This document shows, piece after piece, positions 8,301 to 15,814 of a stretch of DNA of 31,215 nt. The position numbers and the translations under genes are program-made. The stretch covers positions 73,010-104,224 of the forward strand of contig CAJTNI010000005.1 in assembly GCA_910577945.1 (NCBI GenBank). The letters run 5' to 3'. The notes beneath the pieces were generated by a model. It did no database searches. It had not been told where the DNA came from and saw only the letters and a program-made list of their open reading frames with translations. Within the stretch, counting starts at the first letter, position 1. Every line of letters begins with the position of its first letter. The DNA is from an uncultured Christensenella sp. (GTDB lineage Bacteria; Bacillota; Clostridia; Christensenellales; Pumilibacteraceae).

Positions 8301-8330
8301 ATTATAAGCAATTTTGCGCGGTTATGTCAA
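8301..8330 (-). promoter_or_regulatory. Sigma-A promoter for the COG2426-glmS operon
   Basis: Read on the minus strand, TTGACA (8330-8325) is followed after 18 bases by TATAAT (8306-8301); both boxes match the consensus exactly. Seven bases separate the -10 box from the ATG at 8293, so the predicted start of transcription falls at or next to the start codon. Confidence 0.85.
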
Positions 8331-8423
8331 CAGATTTGCCCGTACGCGTGTGTGCGCGCGCATTTCATAGTTGCCGCAAACCGCCCGCGCGCTCGCCGCT
8401 TTACGAAAAAGGTCGAAAATCTA

Positions 8424-8452
8424 TTGACTTTTACGGGGTAATTGATTATAAT
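8424..8452 (+). promoter_or_regulatory. Sigma-A promoter for glmM
   Basis: TTGACT (8424-8429), a 17-base spacer and a perfect TATAAT (8447-8452). The predicted transcription start near 8459 leaves a leader of about 70 bases before ATG 8528. The 93 bases between this promoter and the divergent one show no clear operator. Confidence 0.85.
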
Positions 8453-8527
8453 TTTCGTATAATTTGTGTTCGATTTATAAACGTCGATACCCTGTAACAT
8501 CATATATATATGCAATGGAGGCATAAC

Positions 8528-9811
8528 ATGGGTAAATATTTCGGTACGGACGGAATAAGGGGTAAGTACGGCGACAATCTCGACGCCGACCTTGCGTACA
8601 AAGTGGGGCTTGCCATAGTTGCATACTTCGGTAAGGGCGCTGTTGTAGTGGGGCGCGACACTCGCGTGTCGGGGCCCGAGATAGAGCAGGCGCTTATCGG
8701 CGGGCTTAAACGCGGCGGGGCGGACGTTTTAAAGGTGGGAATTTTGCCTACGCCCGCGATTGCGCGCATGGCAATCAAGCAGGGCGCGCTTTGCGGCATT
8801 GTAATTTCCGCGTCGCACAATCCGCCCGAGTACAACGGCATAAAGATTTTCGACGGCAGCGGCGTCAAGCTGAGCGAGGAGCAGGAGGGCAGTCTCGAAT
8901 ATTATATCGACAACCCGTCCGAATCGCGCGCCGTCGGCTCCGAGGGCGTTATCGAGGGCGCGCAGCAGCAGTACGTGGACTACCTCGTGGAAACCGTGGA
9001 TTACGACCTTACGGGCGCGAAGGTGTGGCTGGATTGCGGTTACGGCGCGGCGTCCACCGTGGCGCGTCAGGCGTTCGAAAGATTGGGAGCGACCGTCGAG
9101 ATAGAAAACTGCAAGCTGCGCGGCGAAAAAATCAACTGCGGCTGCGGCGCGCTGCACCCCGATTACGTTTTGCATTCCATGGTCGGCACGGAATATAAGC
9201 TCGGCTTCGCGTACGACGGCGACGCCGATAGGCTTTCGTTCGTGTTCGACGGCAGAATAATGGACGGCGATTCGGTGCTGTACAATATCGGACGCGAGAT
9301 GACCTTGAAGGACGACGTCGTCGTCGGCACGATTTTGACCAATTCCGCTTTGGAGCGCAGGCTGGAAAAGGACGGGCGTAGGCTGATACGCACGCCCGTC
9401 GGCGACAAATACATTTGCGACCTTATGTTCAAAAAGGGGTACAACCTCGGCGGCGAGCAAAGCGGACATTATATAGTATATCCGCAGGCGACGACGGGCG
9501 ACGGAATAATGTCCAGCTTGTTCCTCACCAAAACTCTGTACAAGAACGGCAAGCTCGGCGAGTTTATGGAGCTCAACCTGTTCCCGCAAAAGGCGATAGC
9601 CGAGTATGCCGACCAATCCATAATGTACGACAAGGAAATGATAGGGCTAATCGAGGATTATACGACGCGGCTTGCGGGGATAGGCAGGCTTATCGTGCGT
9701 ATGTCGGGCACGGAGCCCAAGGTGCGCGTCATGTGCGAGTGCGAGGACGCGCGCAAGATAGACGAGGTGCTCGCCGTATTCAAAAAGTATATAAACACGA
9801 GAAAAAGATAG
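8528..9811 (+). CDS. glmM: Phosphoglucosamine mutase
   Basis: GlmM interconverts glucosamine-6-phosphate and glucosamine-1-phosphate on the way to UDP-GlcNAc. ATG 8528 is chosen because GGAGG (8517-8521) lies six bases before it and the family begins with KYFGTDGIRG. An in-frame ATG at 8510 would place that ribosome site inside the gene. The protein has 427 residues, a little short for the family (about 445). The phosphoserine loop is SASHNP with Ser96 as the phosphorylated residue, the metal loop is DGDADR, the sugar loop is GGEQSGH, and the phosphate loop is RMSGTEPKVRV. It has its own promoter and is divergent from glmS, so the two successive enzymes share a control region. No convincing terminator follows. 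Confidence 0.96.
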   Translation: MGKYFGTDGIRGKYGDNLDADLAYKVGLAIVAYFGKGAVVVGRDTRVSGPEIEQALIGGLKRGGADVLKVGILPTPAIARMAIKQGALCGIVISASHNPPEYNGIKIFDGSGVKLSEEQEGSLEYYIDNPSESRAVGSEGVIEGAQQQYVDYLVETVDYDLTGAKVWLDCGYGAASTVARQAFERLGATVEIENCKLRGEKINCGCGALHPDYVLHSMVGTEYKLGFAYDGDADRLSFVFDGRIMDGDSVLYNIGREMTLKDDVVVGTILTNSALERRLEKDGRRLIRTPVGDKYICDLMFKKGYNLGGEQSGHYIVYPQATTGDGIMSSLFLTKTLYKNGKLGEFMELNLFPQKAIAEYADQSIMYDKEMIGLIEDYTTRLAGIGRLIVRMSGTEPKVRVMCECEDARKIDEVLAVFKKYINTRKR

Positions 9812-9880
9812 CGCAATATTGCAAATTCGGGCAATGCGTGCAAAAAATAGCGGAATTCGACGTAAAATAATGATTATGTA

Positions 9881-9909
9881 TTGACAAACGCGCTTGCGCG
9901 TGTTATCAT
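9881..9909 (+). promoter_or_regulatory. Sigma-A promoter for the nucleotide-sugar dehydratase gene
   Basis: TTGACA (9881-9886), a 17-base spacer and TATCAT (9904-9909). The predicted start is near 9916. The short leader contains a small GC hairpin (9924-9940) just before the ribosome site. Confidence 0.8.
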
Positions 9910-9923
9910 GACATAGATTAAAT

Positions 9924-9940
9924 CGGGGATAAATGCCCCG
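9924..9940 (+). promoter_or_regulatory. Small leader hairpin before the dehydratase gene
   Basis: CGGGG at 9924-9928 pairs with CCCCG at 9936-9940 across a seven-base loop. The ribosome site AGAGGA (9944-9949) begins four bases after the stem. It may tune translation or protect the 5' end of the message. No ligand-binding fold is apparent. Confidence 0.4.
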
Positions 9941-9952
9941 TACAGAGGAATA

Positions 9953-11986
9953 ATGAAGGAAAAACGGAACGCCGAGCAAAAGAACGGCGATAAAAAACAC
10001 AGGGTAAAGGACAATATCACGGCGTTGTTTTTGCCTCGCTACCGCAGCATGATTTTCACGTTCCTTTACGATTGCGCTTTTGCGGTGCTTTCGTTCTATT
10101 TGGCGCGCGTATCCATGTTTTACAAGGTGGATTTCCCTACAAACTACCTTAATTTCGAAGTGCCGCTCGCTATCGTAATGATAACGGTGGTTATAAGCAT
10201 GCTAGTGCTGTTCGATTGCTACAACGTGGTGTGGAAATATGCGGGACGCGTGGAGTTTTTGAAATTCATTTGCGCGTATTTCGTGTCGTTCATACTCTTG
10301 TTGATAGTAAAAGCCATTGTGGCGGCGGCGTTCAACGTCGATTTGTGGACGACGCAAATTATATTGTTCCTGTTGTACTTGCTGCTTGCCACGGCGATTT
10401 TGCGGTTCAGGTATATTCCGTTCCGATACTACAAGCACCTCAGGCAGAGCAACGCGCCAAAAGCCGAAAAGTCGCTGCGCACCATTATATACGGCGCGGG
10501 CAATATCGGCTCGGTGCTTGTAAACAGATTTATCAATAATACCGACGAGGGATATTTGCCCGTCGCGTTTATCGACGACGACGATAAAAAGCACGGCAGC
10601 GTGATAGGCAGCGTGCCCGTTGCGGGCGGGCTTGCGAAAATAAACGAGATTGTGGAGCGGTACGAGCCCGATAATTTCGTAATCGCCATAACCGATTTGC
10701 CCAAGCAGCGACTGCGCGCCATATACGAACAGCTTTCGCGGTTCGACAAGCCGATTAAGATTTTGCCGCCTATCAGCGACGCGCAAAGCGTAAACAGCGC
10801 AAGCTTGGAGCTGCGCGATATAAAAATAGAATCGCTCTTGGGCAGAGACGAGTTCAAGGTGCGCCAAGAGCTGGTCGACGTTTCCGTCAAGGACAAGGTC
10901 GTTATGGTAACGGGCGGCGCGGGGTCTATCGGCTCGGAGCTGTGCCGTCAGGCGCTTAATTTCGGGTGCAAGCACCTCGTCATTTTCGACCAGCATGAAA
11001 ACGGCATGTTCGCCATCGACCAAGAGTTCAACAAAAAGTACGACACCTCGCGGTATACGCTCGTAATGGGCACTGTGCGCGAGGCGGACAAGCTCGCCAC
11101 CGTGCTTGAAAAGTATAAGCCCGAAACGGTGTTCCATGCCGCGGCGTACAAGCATGTGCCGATGATGGAAATTTCGCCGACCGAGGCGATAAAAAACAAC
11201 GTGTTCGGCACGAAAAACGTAATCGAGCAATGCCAAAAGGCGGGCGTAAAGCGGTTTGTGCTTATTTCCACCGACAAGGCGGTCAATCCCGCCAACGTAA
11301 TGGGCGCGTCCAAGCGGCTTGCGGAAATGCTTGTGCAAACGCGCGCGTCCGACGGCGATATGCAAATGGCTGCGGTGCGGTTCGGCAACGTGCTCGGTTC
11401 TTCGGGCTCGGTAATTCCGACGTTCCTGCGCCAAATAAACGAAGGCGGGCCCGTGACTGTAACGGACAGAAATATCAAACGTTATTTCATGACGATTCCC
11501 GAGGCGGTCAGGCTCGTGCTGCAAACGGGCGCGCTTGCGTCGAGCGGCGAGGTGTTCGTTTTGGACATGGGCGAGCCGGTGTACATTTACGACTTGGCGT
11601 GCACGCTTATAAGACTGAGCGGCAACGTTCCCAATCAGGATATCAAGGTGGTTATCTCGGGCTTGCGCCCCGGCGAAAAGCTGTTCGAGGAGCTGCGTTA
11701 CGATAAAGAGCAGGTGGACAACACCCTGCACGAGGGCATTTTCGTTACAAAACTCGAAACGATAGACAGAAAGAAATTCGACCGCGACCTCGCGGAGCTG
11801 TGGAAATTGGCAGTGGCTGAGAACGAGGACGGCACGGAGAAAAAGGTGTTCAACGTCGTGCCGAGCGAGGCGCGCGAGGAGGCGATTGCCGAGCGCGCGT
11901 CCAGTCTGCGCGCCGCCGCCGCAGAGGCGAAAATGGTGGAAGAACAGCCCGAGCAGCCTGCGGTCAAGGGCAAGGCTGTGGCATAA
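9953..11986 (+). CDS. Membrane-bound NDP-sugar 4,6-dehydratase, PglF/WbpM/CapD type
   Basis: The protein has 677 residues. About four hydrophobic segments lie between residues 20 and 145. A first Rossmann-like domain follows, with GAGNIGS near residue 180. A second, catalytic short-chain-dehydrogenase domain has TGGAGSIGSE near residue 323. The active-site region STDKAVNP...MGASKR (about 439-455) replaces the usual Tyr-x-x-x-Lys with Met-x-x-x-Lys and carries the Thr-Asp-Lys triplet typical of this class. These enzymes convert UDP-GlcNAc to a 4-keto-6-deoxy sugar for capsule, surface glycan or protein glycosylation. The last 35 residues or so are Ala/Glu-rich and look disordered. ATG 9953 is preceded by AGAGGA at close spacing. 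The neighbours glmM and uppP supply the precursor and recycle the lipid carrier. The sugar product cannot be told from sequence. Confidence 0.93.
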   Translation: MKEKRNAEQKNGDKKHRVKDNITALFLPRYRSMIFTFLYDCAFAVLSFYLARVSMFYKVDFPTNYLNFEVPLAIVMITVVISMLVLFDCYNVVWKYAGRVEFLKFICAYFVSFILLLIVKAIVAAAFNVDLWTTQIILFLLYLLLATAILRFRYIPFRYYKHLRQSNAPKAEKSLRTIIYGAGNIGSVLVNRFINNTDEGYLPVAFIDDDDKKHGSVIGSVPVAGGLAKINEIVERYEPDNFVIAITDLPKQRLRAIYEQLSRFDKPIKILPPISDAQSVNSASLELRDIKIESLLGRDEFKVRQELVDVSVKDKVVMVTGGAGSIGSELCRQALNFGCKHLVIFDQHENGMFAIDQEFNKKYDTSRYTLVMGTVREADKLATVLEKYKPETVFHAAAYKHVPMMEISPTEAIKNNVFGTKNVIEQCQKAGVKRFVLISTDKAVNPANVMGASKRLAEMLVQTRASDGDMQMAAVRFGNVLGSSGSVIPTFLRQINEGGPVTVTDRNIKRYFMTIPEAVRLVLQTGALASSGEVFVLDMGEPVYIYDLACTLIRLSGNVPNQDIKVVISGLRPGEKLFEELRYDKEQVDNTLHEGIFVTKLETIDRKKFDRDLAELWKLAVAENEDGTEKKVFNVVPSEAREEAIAERASSLRAAAAEAKMVEEQPEQPAVKGKAVA

Positions 11987-11995
11987 AACCCCTGC

Positions 11996-12023
11996 CCGCG
12001 GCATAATCATGTTATGCGAGCGG
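11996..12023 (+). promoter_or_regulatory. Imperfect hairpin in the uppP leader
   Basis: GCATAA (12001-12006) pairs with TTATGC (12012-12017) over a five-base loop, and CCGC (11996-11999) pairs with GCGG (12020-12023) outside a small internal loop. No T-run follows, so it is not a normal terminator. It lies just before the uppP ribosome site. Its significance is uncertain. Confidence 0.35.
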
Positions 12024-12045
12024 CGAAAATCGCGGGAGGCGTATA

Positions 12046-12849
12046 TTGAATATGTATTGGTGGCAGGCTCTCGTTTTGGGGCTTGTCCAAGGACTAACCG
12101 AATTTTTACCCGTATCGTCGAGCGGACACCTCATACTCGTGCGCGAGCTTATGGGGCTGAACACGGGCGCGGCGACGCAGTTCAATCTTATGTTCGACGT
12201 AATGCTGCATGCGGGGTCGTTGATAGCCGTGGTGCTTGTATTGTACAAGCCCATTTTGGAATTGTTCAAAAAACCGTTCAAAAAGCTGGGCATGCTGATT
12301 GTGGCGAGCATACCCGCCGTAATCGTCGGATTTACGTGTAAGGACTATATAGAAGAGTATTTTTCCACGGCGCAATATCTGTGCTTTTTCTTCCTGTTCA
12401 CCGCGGTGATAATGCTTGTAAGCGAGATAGTGGCAAAGCGCAACAAAAACCCCAAGGAATTGAGCTGGGGCGGCGCTATCGCCATGGGTGTTATGCAGGG
12501 GGCCGGGGTGTTCCCCGGCATATCGCGGTCGGGCTCGACTATATTCGGCGGCACGATGGCGGGCACGGACGGCAAGCGCGTCGCTACGTTCTCGTTCCTG
12601 ATGAGCATACCCATTATCCTCGGCTCGCTGTTTTTAAGCGTCATCGACGTGGCGCGGGCGGGCGCAATGGGCGGCGTCGATTGGTTTTGTATATTTATCG
12701 GCGCGGGCGCGGCGTTTGCCTCGGGGTATTTCGCAGTGCGGGTCATGCTCGGGCTTATCGCAAAAGCCAATTTCAAATGGTTCTCGCTGTACTTGCTCGT
12801 GATAGCGATTTTGACGTTCGCGTTTTATTTTCTGCCGTCGGTAAGATAA
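12046..12849 (+). CDS. uppP: Undecaprenyl-diphosphate phosphatase
   Basis: UppP (BacA) dephosphorylates undecaprenyl diphosphate at the membrane and so recycles the lipid carrier for peptidoglycan and surface glycans. The 267 residues match the family length. The two conserved motifs are visible: GLTEFLPVSSSGHLI with the catalytic Glu near residue 20, and FPGISRSGST. Seven or eight hydrophobic segments run through the rest. TTG 12046 is preferred because GGGAGG (12034-12039) is six bases upstream; the in-frame ATG 12052 would be twelve bases away and is the alternative. It follows the dehydratase gene by 59 bases with no terminator, so co-transcription is likely. A hairpin terminator follows at 12902. 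Confidence 0.95.
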   Translation: MNMYWWQALVLGLVQGLTEFLPVSSSGHLILVRELMGLNTGAATQFNLMFDVMLHAGSLIAVVLVLYKPILELFKKPFKKLGMLIVASIPAVIVGFTCKDYIEEYFSTAQYLCFFFLFTAVIMLVSEIVAKRNKNPKELSWGGAIAMGVMQGAGVFPGISRSGSTIFGGTMAGTDGKRVATFSFLMSIPIILGSLFLSVIDVARAGAMGGVDWFCIFIGAGAAFASGYFAVRVMLGLIAKANFKWFSLYLLVIAILTFAFYFLPSVR

Positions 12850-12901
12850 TTTTTATACATATTCGGTAAACCGTCGGCATAATAATATATTTCGGTATTC
12901 G

Positions 12902-12923
12902 GGCGAACATTGCGTTCGCCTTT
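12902..12923 (+). terminator. Probable terminator after uppP
   Basis: GGCGAAC (12902-12908) and GTTCGCC (12914-12920) form a perfect seven-base-pair stem with a five-base loop. The T-run after it is short (TTTGTC). It is moderately convincing and separates uppP from ddl. Confidence 0.6.
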
Positions 12924-12943
12924 GTCATATACAATACTGTATT

Positions 12944-14014
12944 ATGATAGCGGTATTTTTCGGCGGACGGTCGTGCGAGCACGACATTAGCATTATCACG
13001 GGTCTGCAAGCGCTTTCGGCATGCAGGCAAAAGTGCGCGGGCGTGTATATCGACGAGCGCGGCGAGTGGTGGACGGGCGAGTTTGACAGCGTGAACGCGG
13101 TCAAGAATAAGCGGTTTAAGGGCAAAAGCGTACATATTCGCCCGAGCGAGCAGTTTTTGTATTGCAAAAACAAGCGGCTGTTTAAGCTTGACGCCGCGCT
13201 TTTGTGCATGCACGGCATACTCGGCGAGGACGGCGCGCTGCAAGGCTTGCTTGCCATGTGCGGCATTCCGTACACGGGCAGCGACGTGCTCGCGTCCGCG
13301 CTCGGCATGAATAAGCTGTTTGCAAAGCGCGCGTTCGAGGCGGCGGGATTGAGCGTGCTGCCGTATAATGCGGTCACGCGCGCCGAATACGAGACCGACA
13401 CGCATGCCGCGCTCAAAAAGCTTGTCGATACGCTCGGCTTTCCCGTAATAGTCAAGCCGTGCAACCTCGGCAGCTCGATTGGCATTTCCATTGCGACCGA
13501 TAGCAATTCGCTGTTCACGGCGTTGCGCGTCGCGTTCGAGTGGGACGATACCGTGATTGTCGAAAAGGCGTTGGAGGAATTTACCGAGGTGAACTGCGCG
13601 GTGCTCGGCGACGGCGGCGAGATTACCGTGTCCGATACCGAGCAGCCCGTCGGGTGGAAAAGCTTTTTGACGTTTGCCGATAAGTATTCGGGCGACGTCA
13701 AGACGACGCGCCATAAAATTCCCGCCGAGGTGGGCGACGAGATAAACGGACGGGTGAGCGAGCTTGCCGTGCGCGCGTTTGACGCGGTGGGTGCGAGCGG
13801 CGTGGCGCGCATTGATTTTTTGGTAAAGGGCGACGACGTATACGTCAACGAGATTAACACTATCCCGGGGTCGCTGGCAAACGCGCTGTTCCGCCGCGAT
13901 ATGGAATTTTCAAAGCTTATCGACAGGCTGATAGAATACGCCAAACGCCGTCAGGCGCGTTTTGACCGCCTAAAACGGCTGTACACGCCCGTAGACCCCA
14001 TAATAGGTAAATAG
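12944..14014 (+). CDS. ddl: D-alanine-D-alanine ligase
   Basis: Ddl joins two D-alanines with ATP to make the dipeptide used by MurF in the peptidoglycan stem. The protein has 356 residues. The N-terminus FFGGRSCEHDISI and the GEDGALQG motif mark the substrate side. VKPCNLGSSIGI is the ATP-grasp Lys/Ser loop. ARIDF and NEINTIPGS carry the magnesium ligands. No ribosome site precedes ATG 12944, but the frame has no earlier start and the N-terminus aligns with the family. A TACAAT box at 12930-12935 lies eight bases upstream but lacks a good -35 partner. Whether the gene uses that weak promoter or read-through from uppP is open. A strong terminator follows at 14070. Confidence 0.95.
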   Translation: MIAVFFGGRSCEHDISIITGLQALSACRQKCAGVYIDERGEWWTGEFDSVNAVKNKRFKGKSVHIRPSEQFLYCKNKRLFKLDAALLCMHGILGEDGALQGLLAMCGIPYTGSDVLASALGMNKLFAKRAFEAAGLSVLPYNAVTRAEYETDTHAALKKLVDTLGFPVIVKPCNLGSSIGISIATDSNSLFTALRVAFEWDDTVIVEKALEEFTEVNCAVLGDGGEITVSDTEQPVGWKSFLTFADKYSGDVKTTRHKIPAEVGDEINGRVSELAVRAFDAVGASGVARIDFLVKGDDVYVNEINTIPGSLANALFRRDMEFSKLIDRLIEYAKRRQARFDRLKRLYTPVDPIIGK

Positions 14015-14069
14015 CTCGATAAAGCGAGTATGCCGCCGTCGCGCCCGCGAAATATCTTAACAGACTTAG

Positions 14070-14097
14070 AAAGCTCCGATTATACGGGGCTTTTTTT
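14070..14097 (+). terminator. Intrinsic terminator after ddl
   Basis: AAAGCTCCG (14070-14078) pairs with CGGGGCTTT (14085-14093) with one G-T pair and a six-base loop. The T-run continues to 14097. A textbook terminator. Confidence 0.9.
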
Positions 14098-14126
14098 GCA
14101 TATTGCGCGAATTTACGACATATCAA
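14097..14126 (+). promoter_or_regulatory. Weak candidate promoter for the peptidase gene
   Basis: TTGCAT (14097-14102) and TATCAA (14121-14126) are separated by 18 bases. It is the only plausible pair between the ddl terminator and the peptidase gene. A second reading, TTGCGC with AATAAT, is no better. Confidence 0.35.
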
Positions 14127-14161
14127 TAATCGAGTACAAAAAAGGGTCAAAGGAGCTAAGT

Positions 14162-15634
14162 ATGCGAAAAAAACCTATGTCGGTAATTCTTGCGGCGGCA
14201 ATGTCGTTCTCGCTTTTTGCGTGTGCGCCGTCCGAATCGGAGGAGAGCACAAAGTACGTTATCGACGCCGTATTGTCCGACGATTACACGCTTACCGCGA
14301 CGGTAACGTGCGACTACGTGAACAACAACGACGTTCCGCTCAAAGAGCTGTGTTTTCACATGTATCCCAACGCCTACCGCGAGGGTGCGAAGTTTTCGCC
14401 GATTTCCGACGCGAACATATCCAACGCATACCCTTCGGGTCGGTCTTACGCCAAGCTTGACGTAACCAAGGTGACGGTGGACGGCGCGGACACGGCGATT
14501 ACGCTCACGGGCGAGGACGAGAATATACTGTCGGTGGCGCTCGGCAAAACGTTAGAGCCGTCCGAGCATTCCCAAGTGACCGTATCTTACTCGGTAAAAA
14601 TGCCCAAGGTCAAGCACCGTTTCGGCTATACCGACAAATCGGTCAATCTCGCCAATTTCTACCCGATAGCGTGCGTATACAGCGACGGCGCGTTCGTATG
14701 CGACCCATACTATTCGTCGGGCGACCCGTTTTTCAGCGATATCGCGGACTATGACGTTACGCTGACCGTGCCCGACAAGTTCGAGGCGGCGGGCACGGGC
14801 TCGCTTAAATCCAAGACCGAAAACGCGGAAAGCAAAACCGCCGTTTACAACTTCGAGGCAAGCTCCGTGCGCGATTTCGCAGCGGTGCTGGGCGAGTACG
14901 ATAAGGCAAGCGGCGCGGCGGGCGACGTAATCGTAAATTACTACTACTATTCGGACGGCGAGCCCGAGCGCGCGCTCAACACCGCTATCGACGCGATAGA
15001 GACCTTCGGCGAGCTGTTCGGCGGCTACCCGTACAGGGAGTATTCGGTCGTGCAGACGGGGTTCGTTCACGGCGGTATGGAATACCCGCAGCTCTCTATG
15101 ATTTCCGATACGTACACGGGCGACGCGTACAACGACGTTATTATACACGAAACCGCGCATCAATGGTGGTATGCGGCGGTCGGCAACAACGAGGTAAAAC
15201 ACGCGTGGCTGGACGAGGGACTCGCCGAGTATTCCACAATGCTGTTCTACGAGCGCAACACCGAGGGCTACAAGTATACGTTCGACGGCAAGCGCGCCGA
15301 CGCGTTGGCGGCATACATGCTGTACTGCGAAAACTACAAAAACAACGGCAGGGGCGACACGTCCATGACGCGACCTATCAACGAGTACGCCAACGAGACC
15401 GAGTATTCGTACATGACTTACGTAAAGGGCGCGCTCATGCTCGACGACGTTCGCCACACGGTGGGCGACGGCGCGTTCTTTGCGGGGCTCAAAAACTACT
15501 ATACGCAAAATAAGTTCGGCATAGCCGAGCCGCAAAACCTCGTCGGCGCAATGGAAAAATCGTCCAAGCGTCAGCTCGACGCGCTGTTTAACGCGTGGTT
15601 GGACGGTAGCGTAAAGCTCTATTCCTCGCATTAA
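14162..15634 (+). CDS. M1-family metallopeptidase lipoprotein
   Basis: The protein has 490 residues. ATG 14162 is chosen because AGGAG (14151-14155) lies six bases before it and it begins a lipoprotein signal peptide: basic start, hydrophobic core, then lipobox LFAC with Cys21. An in-frame start at 14030 lies before the ddl terminator and lacks these signals. After an N-terminal beta domain the peptidase domain shows GGMEYP, a variant of the GAMEN motif. The zinc site is HETAH (329-333), with the third ligand E352 exactly 18 residues later (WLDEG). It should be an aminopeptidase anchored outside the membrane. It is shorter than many M1 enzymes because the C-terminal helical domain is missing. 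The substrate is unknown. The gene stands alone between a terminator and a long hairpin. Confidence 0.9.
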   Translation: MRKKPMSVILAAAMSFSLFACAPSESEESTKYVIDAVLSDDYTLTATVTCDYVNNNDVPLKELCFHMYPNAYREGAKFSPISDANISNAYPSGRSYAKLDVTKVTVDGADTAITLTGEDENILSVALGKTLEPSEHSQVTVSYSVKMPKVKHRFGYTDKSVNLANFYPIACVYSDGAFVCDPYYSSGDPFFSDIADYDVTLTVPDKFEAAGTGSLKSKTENAESKTAVYNFEASSVRDFAAVLGEYDKASGAAGDVIVNYYYYSDGEPERALNTAIDAIETFGELFGGYPYREYSVVQTGFVHGGMEYPQLSMISDTYTGDAYNDVIIHETAHQWWYAAVGNNEVKHAWLDEGLAEYSTMLFYERNTEGYKYTFDGKRADALAAYMLYCENYKNNGRGDTSMTRPINEYANETEYSYMTYVKGALMLDDVRHTVGDGAFFAGLKNYYTQNKFGIAEPQNLVGAMEKSSKRQLDALFNAWLDGSVKLYSSH

Positions 15635-15647
15635 GCGAAGCGCGGCG

Positions 15648-15699
15648 GCAAACGGCGGCGACGGACGGGTGATGCCGTCCGCCGTCGTTGCCCGTTTGC
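15648..15699 (+). repeat. Long imperfect hairpin downstream of the peptidase gene
   Basis: The arms pair from GCAAAC (15648-15653) with GTTTGC (15694-15699) inwards to CGGACGG (15662-15668) with CCGTCCG (15675-15681). Small bulges occur at 15682-15684 and 15693, and the loop has six bases. The stem is GC-rich and about 21 pairs long including G-T pairs. No T-run follows, so it is not a classic terminator. It may stabilise the 3' end of the peptidase message or mark a factor-assisted terminator. Confidence 0.6.
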
Positions 15700-15719
15700 A
15701 CGCGATTAGTACCCGAAAA

Positions 15720-15794
15720 TTGTGCACAAAACCGATATGTTATGCACTTATGCACAAAGTTATGCACAAATCTATGTGTATTAAGCGTGCATAA
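15720..15794. promoter_or_regulatory. Cluster of DnaA-box-like 9-mers
   Basis: Two exact matches to the general DnaA box TTATNCACA occur at 15748-15756 and 15760-15768, both TTATGCACA. One-mismatch copies lie at 15720-15728 (TTGTGCACA, inside a perfect ten-base palindrome), 15740-15748 (TTATGCACT), and inverted at 15786-15794. A further inverted one-mismatch copy can be read at 15775-15783. Start-to-start spacings of the direct copies are 20, 8 and 12 bases. The cluster fills the space just before the amidase gene. It could be a DnaA-binding regulatory or titration site, or direct repeats for another regulator sharing the TTATGCAC core. Confidence 0.6.
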
Positions 15795-15814
15795 TTGTCG
15801 AAAAAGGTGGCTTT

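Noticed and set aside
8294..8527. glmS ribozyme or a riboswitch in the divergent control region
   Set aside because: The minus-strand promoter leaves almost no leader, and the glmM leader of about 70 bases shows no conserved fold I could recognise.
9811..9880. Terminator after glmM
   Set aside because: A ten-base palindrome (GCAATATTGC, 9813-9822) and a few short pairings are present, but no stable stem with a T-run.
10202..12010. A 602-residue open frame on the minus strand opposite the dehydratase gene
   Set aside because: It lies almost entirely antisense to a well-supported gene, its translation is rich in His and Arg with no recognisable domain, and long shadow frames are common in this GC-rich codon usage.
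14030..14161. N-terminal extension of the M1 peptidase from an earlier in-frame ATG
   Set aside because: The extension spans the ddl terminator; ATG 14162 has a good ribosome site and begins a lipoprotein signal peptide.
15720..15794. Chromosomal origin of replication
   Set aside because: DnaA-box-like repeats are present, but there is no dnaA, dnaN, rnpA or rpmH, no change of gene direction and no obvious AT-rich unwinding stretch beside it. A regulatory or titration site is more likely.
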